Positions 58,775-64,000 of a stretch of DNA of 64,000 nt are shown here, one piece after another. Source of the DNA: Sorex araneus (taxonomy: Eukaryota; Chordata; Mammalia; Eulipotyphla; Soricidae); contig NC_073311.1 in NCBI RefSeq assembly GCF_027595985.1, forward strand, positions 29,725,892 to 29,789,891, written 5' to 3'. Position 1 is the first letter of the stretch. Each line of letters begins with the position of its first letter. Under the pieces are notes generated by a model that worked only from the letters and a program-made list of their open reading frames with translations, did not search any database and was not told the origin of the DNA. Position numbers and translations under genes: made by a program.

Positions 58775-58879
58775 CTCTCCTCATTCCTGGACCAGAGAAG
58801 TTCTTTGGTTCATCATAAATCCATTTTCTCTTTTTCACACCTTTAAAATGAGGCTTCCTCACTGGCTGGACATCATTCA
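58775..58879 (-). CDS. Coding exon 3 of the visible set, unidentified gene
   Basis: A 105-bp internal exon. The acceptor reads ATCTTCTCTAAG before TGAATGATG and the donor is GAGAG followed by GTAAAA. The phase-1 junction makes Met from A+TG, then NDVQPVRKPHFKGVKKRKW and IYDEPKNFSGPGMRR. The basic run KGVKKRK could act as a nuclear localisation signal, which is inferred from composition only. The unspliced frame would start with a stop codon (TGA), so the open reading depends on the splice and supports the model. Confidence 0.82.
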
Positions 58880-59282
58880 CTTAGAGAAGATACAAATTTT
58901 AACAGTTTTTTAAGAAATGCTTTCATCTGAAAATTACTGTAGGTGATAATTACATATCTGTGCATTCACATGTCAAGCAAGAGAAAAAAAATAAATGCAT
59001 CACCCTAGTACTTTACTTTCTAGAACAAAGAGTGATTTATTTTTAAGTACAAAAAAAAACTGATTTGATTTGATAATAAAATTTTCAATAAGTAGTACTT
59101 CTCAGAGATAACTGCTTTTCTCCAAATGAAAGTGTAGATTTTTTTAAAAAGAACAGAAAATTACACTGCAAATATAATTATATCATTATAAAGTTACTTT
59201 TAAGTAGTTTTGGAATTATAATTTTGAATATAAATTTTGTTACTTTTTAGCCAAAACTCTTATTAAGAAGTTATGTTATATC

Positions 59283-59447
59283 AGGGCTGGAGTGACAGTA
59301 CAGCAGCTAGGGTGTTTGTCTTGCACACAGCCAACTGGATTTCAATCCCTGTCATTCCATAAGGTCACCTGAGCACTGACGCGCATGATTCCTAAGCAAA
59401 GAACCAGGAATCTGAGCATTGCCAGGTGTGACCCCAAAATAAAATAA
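59283..59447 (+). mobile_element. Type-1 SINE in intron
   Basis: CAGGGCTGGAGTGACAGTAC head and CAGGTGTGACCCCAAAATAAA end. It lies antisense to the gene. Confidence 0.83.
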
Positions 59448-60503
59448 GAACAAAGAACATGGGTTATAGCAGAATGTTTTTCAGTGAATGTTATTGTTCT
59501 TTAAAATATTAAAAGTGGGACATTCAGATACTTTTGTGAAACAAGATTTCTTAAACAAATCTAATATTATTAAATTTTTATATTTATGAAATATACACTT
59601 TATCTTACATCTTCTTACATTGAAAATCTTATTTAGGTGATTTTTCATAAATTTCCTAAAATATATTTCTCTTGAGAGACTTAAATAATGCAGAAGAGGC
59701 ACTTTTCATTATTTTTCTCTGCAAAGATCTTGAACATTCCATCACAAGCAACTACTACAGAGAAAATGAACATCAAAATGCTCTATATAATTACACTAGT
59801 TCTCTCTAATGTATTAGGCTTTTTTTTTGGCCTCAGTTCTCAACCAGCTTAAGCATTAATAATTCAGGATAGCTCTGATTCACCACCACCTCCACAAACC
59901 CACTCCCAAAGATGACAAGGATCCTTCCTCTAAATGATCCTAACAAAAGGATTTGGAAAGCAGACTCTTAACAAATGCTGCTAAACTAAACTGAGTTGGG
60001 GGAGGTTAAGCCCTTATGGTTCCCTTTAACATATAACTGGATCCTAGAATATTATAGGGGTTCAGTAATTGAAAGACAGAATGAGGGAAAAGTGTAGAAA
60101 GCAGATTAACGAGATTAACGAGTCTTAACTGTAACAAAGCAGTAAAACCCGGTAACCAGGAAAAGTCAAATCAAGGAGTAAAATAGAAAACATGATTTTA
60201 AAACACTGTCACTGTATCCCGTAATGGGTTAAATTTTACATGCTGTACTAATGAATCTTCTAAAGAAGTTAATGTATTATTAATTTTAATACCTAATAAA
60301 ACTAGTGGGAAAATATATCATTTACTAAGTCCTACATCACAATTCATTGTCAGGATTAATAGAATGTTGATTTCTTACTCCTGAATAATTTCCAAACCAT
60401 CCTTTTTCTTGTCTTTTAAAAAATTTAATTTCAAAGAAGCAAAACAAATCCATAACTAAACAAATATATGTAAGGCCAAAAGGTGATAGAGCTAATGTCT
60501 CAC

Positions 60504-60620
60504 TTGAAGAGGGGTCCTCTCTGCACTTCATACTGATATTCTCAGTAGCATTTAATACGTGCGTTGTAGGTACTAGTCGGGTAGTTAGGGAACGCTTTGG
60601 ATGAGGACTGTCCTTGTTAT
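60504..60620 (-). CDS. Coding exon 2 of the visible set, unidentified gene
   Basis: A 117-bp internal exon. The acceptor reads TTGTTTTAAAAG before ATAACAAGG, with a T-rich stretch upstream, and the donor is TTCAA followed by GTGAGA. Joined in phase 1 to the previous exon, the split codon gives Asp, then NKDSPHPKRSLTTRLVPTTH and on to KCREDPSS. No stop occurs in this frame. The residue mix (Ser, Thr, Pro, Arg, Asn) suggests a disordered linker. Read without splicing, the frame runs on into the intron to about 60337, which is an artefact. Confidence 0.8.
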
Positions 60621-61082
60621 CTTTTAAAACAAATTAAGAAAATAAAATAGCAATATTAGTAAGAGAAGTGTTTCAACTGATAGTTCACTTTTCAAACATT
60701 ATATGATGGGAATACTTCCTTAGATATGTTTACTAATCTTGAAGAATCACTGAAATTTCCTAATTATGGTACTGTGCCCCCAATATCTTCTAGAAAAACT
60801 TAAAAATTATAAAAATAGTCACTATATTCAGTATATAAATGATCTTTGTGACAATATTTTAATGCCCACGTACACAAAAATGAAAAGGTGATCAATTTTG
60901 CAAATTTAGAATGAAGTTCCAAAACTACATTAAATATGACTTTTACTTATTTGGTGGTTTGAAGGCAACACTATCTAAAATTGTGTTCTAAAATGATGCA
61001 AATTGCCTAAATATGTGCTTTCTAAAGTGATAGTCACTAGTAACATAGATATTGATCATTTACAATATTAAGAAATTAATTT

Positions 61083-61258
61083 TGAGACCGGAGCGATAGT
61101 CCAGCAGGGAAGGCATTTGCCTTGCATTCTGACCTGGGTTCAATCCCCCACATCCCATATGGTTCCCTGAGCACCGCCAGGAGTAACCCCTGAGTGCAGA
61201 GCCAGAAGGACTCCCTGAGCATCGCCAGGTTTGACCCAAAAAAAGGAAAAAAAAAGAA
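61083..61258 (+). mobile_element. Type-1 SINE in intron
   Basis: GACCGGAGCGATAGTCCAGC head, CCCATATGGTTCCCTGAGC body and A-rich tail, antisense to the gene. Confidence 0.9.
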
Positions 61259-61849
61259 TTACTTTCAACTTTTTGTTTAATTTTAGTTAAATTTAAGTAG
61301 CCACATATGAGTGGTGGCTACTGATAATATCAGTTACATTGTTTTTAATTTATTGGGCAAAATTTTTCAATCGCTAAGCAAGTAGAAAAGAGATTTATAT
61401 ATAATAAGAATATTTAGTTGATCTCATTCTTGTTTTTATTCTTGAGAATTTTTTTAAGTGATAGGAAAAACTACACAAAACTGATTAATACTTGAGACTG
61501 TGTAGAACTAACCACAAAACAAAGAGATGCTTAGATTGTTACTGAGAAAGCTTGTCTAGCAGAGAGGAACCAACCTCTAAGTACACCATAAAACTCCAGT
61601 GTGCATTTTATTATATTCTCTTGGTTATTCATGAACTATAATTAACAATTATAAAAGAAGGCCATTGTAGAAGCCAACATGACATTAATATTATTTTCAG
61701 TATTATTAGTATTATTTAAGTATTTTCTCAAAGCTCTTTAAGAAAATTCAACCATATTGAGTACATAAAATTGGAACAAGAAACTAAAAAATGACTTGGT
61801 ATTGCAACTTAAGAAAACATAACTTTGAGCTAGCAAAACTCCTAGGCTT

Positions 61850-61950
61850 CTTTTTCAGATGAATAAACTAATGCTAAAAAGATAAATCCCCATGCCAACT
61901 AGAGCCAAGACTGGAACCTTAGAGTTCTTATCTCCAATTTAGCACGGATT
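61850..61950 (-). mobile_element. MIR-like fragment in intron
   Basis: TCAGATGAATAAACTAATGC, then AGAGCCAAGACTGGAACC, then GTTCTTATCTCC follow the order of a reverse MIR. Confidence 0.5.
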
Positions 61951-62053
61951 TTTATTTATTACTTGCCCCTTACATAACTGACAACAATCATGCTTTATAT
62001 TTAAATGATCTATCCAAATAACAAATGGTTAAAAATTATAAAAGACTTATTAC

Positions 62054-62161
62054 CTTTAGTATCTGTACATTTTGATATGATAATATCTTTCTCTTCAGTT
62101 AAAGCTTCATTTTCATCTACTCCAAGAAATATGATCCTCTGTGGAACATAGCAATCACCTC
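62054..62161 (-). CDS. Coding exon 1 of the visible set, unidentified gene
   Basis: A 108-bp internal exon. The acceptor reads TTGTTACAG before GAGGTGATTG and the donor is AAAG followed by GTAATA. Only one of three frames is open. It begins with two bases completing a split codon, then GDCYVPQRIIFLGVDENEAL and an acidic/basic stretch ending SKCTDTK, and leaves one base for the next exon (phase 1 to phase 1). The remaining two frames hit TAG or TGA. The sequence upstream to 64000 gave no exon I could support, so the preceding exon is probably outside the window. Family not recognised. Confidence 0.8.
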
Positions 62162-62299
62162 CTGTAACAATATACTACTATTAGTGACAATGATGGGGAA
62201 AAAATTATACAAATTTTCTTTCAATACAGGAGCAGCATTTATACTATATCTTTTTCTCACTTTTGTGTAAAATGAGAGTGGTACTACTCCCAGCACAAT

Positions 62300-62408
62300 G
62301 GCACTGTAGCACTGTTGTCCCGTTGTTCATCAATTTGCTCAAGTGGGCTCCAGTAACGTCTCCATTGTGAGACTTGTTACTGTTTTGGGCATATCGAATA
62401 TGCCACAG
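62300..62408 (-). mobile_element. Type-2 SINE 3' part
   Basis: CACTGTAGCACTGTTGTCCC end, CTCCATTGTGAGACTTG and GGCATATCGAATATGCCAC. The head is missing. Confidence 0.87.
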
Positions 62409-62504
62409 TACAATACTTAATATTTAATTTCCATATCTTTCATTACATAAGTTGTTCTTTCTTATGTTAAAATATTTGGAGAGAAAAGAAATAAATTAGG
62501 GTTT

Positions 62505-62632
62505 AAGCTGCTATCCTTGCAAGTGCTGACTCCTGTTCTATTCTCAATACAACATATGGTGCGCCAAGCACTGCCAAAAGTGATCCCTGAGTGCTGAGCC
62601 AAGAGTAAGCCCTGAACCCAAAATGAACATAC
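62505..62632 (+). mobile_element. Diverged type-1 SINE, 3' part
   Basis: ACATATGGTGCGCCAAGCAC, then GATCCCTGAGTGCTGAGCC, then GAGTAAGCCCTGAACCC. The head is nearly unrecognisable. Confidence 0.65.
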
Positions 62633-62687
62633 AAAAATACCCCAAAATCATTTTTCCCTGTCGTTTATTTTAACATGACACCCTAGA

Positions 62688-62880
62688 GATCAGAGAGACA
62701 GTAGTTAAAGTGCGTTCTTTGTGTGCATCCAACAGCAGCTGGAATTGCATGAGATATGATTCCCCACACCCATATATCCAAGCACTACTCGAAGTGATAT
62801 CTGAGCTCAGAACGGGGAGTAAGCTCTGCACAGCTGAGTGTGGCCCCCAAGCTAAAATAAATAAATAATTAATAATAAAA
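62688..62880 (+). mobile_element. Diverged type-1 SINE
   Basis: AGATCAGAGAGACAGTAG head, CCAAGCACTACTCGAAGTG body, GAGTGTGGCCCCCAAGC end, then an AAATAAATAAT tail. Confidence 0.68.
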
Positions 62881-64000
62881 TGAGATCTTAGATAACTCCA
62901 TTCTAACATGATTTTTCCCTTTATGAGACACCGTTTCTCCTCAATATTATCTCTCATATTCCCTAAATAAAACTATTTTACTTCACTAAGGTAAAATAAA
63001 ATGCCAACCTAAATGTGGTTTTCAACATTTAAAACTCAGTAGAGCGAGCACAATAGTAACTGACACTTGTGGGACACTTTATTTTTAATATGTAATATAC
63101 TCCATGGAGTATTTTAAATGCCAACTTACCACATTTAGTTATCTTCCTATACTACTCCTAATGATACAGCATGAGTTTACCTTAGCTATTCGGTAGTACT
63201 GACAGACATTATTGAATCATTCTGAAATCTTCTAAATACATGATTATAAATTTTCATTTTAGCCCCAATCAGAAACAAAGCCAGGTCAGACAGACATCCA
63301 AATCAATAACGTGTAGTTTTTACAGTTGTTCACAAACATATACAAAGTGATGAAAATTTTGAGTCTCCAAAACCCACACATTCCTATCCGAGCTCCAACA
63401 TGTTCCTTTCTTAGCCCACCTCCCACACTGAGATGAAGAGCATGAAGTCAGCAGGAAGCAGTGTAGTGTAGTACAGCAATCTCTTCAGCTGAGAATTAGC
63501 TGGACAGAGTTTGAGTGTTAATTCTGGCACATCATGCCAGTCAATTAACACTTCTCAGTCTTCCTTTTCTCTCATGGACTTTTTTTTACAAAGAAATCTT
63601 CTACAATACTTGTTTCTATAATATAATATTATAATCTATGTGAGGTCTGGGGGTATTTAAATGTGTATGTATGATTCTGTACATAGATTTTGTATATTTT
63701 GTCTGCATGTAAGAGAGTAGCTTCTACATTGAACAGTATGAGTTTCACTAGAGAGTGTTGAGTAAAAGAAAAACTAAAGCATAAAACACACATTTCCACC
63801 TTTACAAGGTTTAAATCAAATAAAACAAAACATTTCTCTTGTAACAAGGTTCAGAGTTGTGATGATTATTGTGAGGAAACTCACAGAGAGGATAGTATAA
63901 TATAGTTACATTGAGACACGTGTGTAAAAAATAGTAGTTATATACATTACATTTGATCTTTCATGTCTGTGTAAGCCCCAAATTATTAAAATTGTGGAGA
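62881..64000. other. Presumed intron or upstream sequence of the minus-strand gene
   Basis: No further exon with matching phase and splice sites, no SINE and no L1 are recognised. Confidence 0.45.

Larger units (their letters stand above)
58286..62161 (-). other. Part of an unidentified protein-coding gene (four exons)
   Basis: The only supported host gene. In transcript order the exons are 62161-62054, 60620-60504, 58879-58775 and 58489-58286, with introns of 1433, 1624 and 285 bp. All four exons are multiples of three (108, 117, 105, 204 bp), all junctions are phase 1, and every acceptor is AG and every donor GT. In this one phase the 178 joined codons contain no stop. The predicted segment is hydrophilic and rich in Lys, Asn and Ser, with a basic cluster (KGVKKRKWIYDEP). 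I see no transmembrane segment or enzyme motif. Symmetric exons can be skipped without a frame change, so alternative splicing is possible. The gene runs off the right side, and its start, its end and its identity are unknown. Confidence 0.85.

Overview
This window is mammalian nuclear DNA, mostly intergenic or intronic and dense in retrotransposons. The dominant SINE has a tRNA-like head with clear A and B boxes, and I recognise it as the type abundant in shrews (Sorex, Soricidae). That assignment comes from memory and has not been tested by a search. There are no bacterial-style operons, no rRNA or functional tRNA genes, and no CRISPR arrays. Nearly all open frames across the first 56 kb are either chance frames or lie in repeats.

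The only host gene I can support is on the minus strand at the right end. Four consecutive coding exons (62054-62161, 60504-60620, 58775-58879, 58286-58489) have GT/AG splice sites. Each is a multiple of three long, and all are joined in phase 1. Together they read 178 codons without a stop. I do not recognise the protein. More exons must lie upstream, beyond the window or unrecognised, and probably downstream.

The rest is layered retrotransposition. Type-1 SINEs (tRNA head, about 170 bp, A-rich tail) and type-2 SINEs (same head, different 3' body, about 245 bp, a CAGTG-type end instead of poly(A)) are scattered throughout. L1 3' ends fall into two 3'-UTR groups, called L1-A and L1-B here. 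L1-A copies include 4807-5978, 35359-36651 and 53296-54980, and the best L1-B copy is 44895-45573. Several have clean target-site duplications (TSDs). Three copies of a longer repeat of about 520-700 bp (14440, 28426 and 51712) carry a type-2-like 3' module. Older mammalian repeats (MIR, a MER5-like fragment, old L1) and a few LTR-like stretches are also present.

The most unusual element is at 7603-9398. It is a 1.8-kb non-autonomous retroelement on the minus strand, flanked by a perfect 15-bp TSD. Its 5' end is CpG-rich with a duplicated monomer, its middle holds tandem copies of a block homologous to the L1-B 3' UTR, and its 3' end is an L1-B tail. The second standout is a near-perfect inverted repeat at 12752-13006, with two 114-bp arms, four mismatches and a 27-nt loop.
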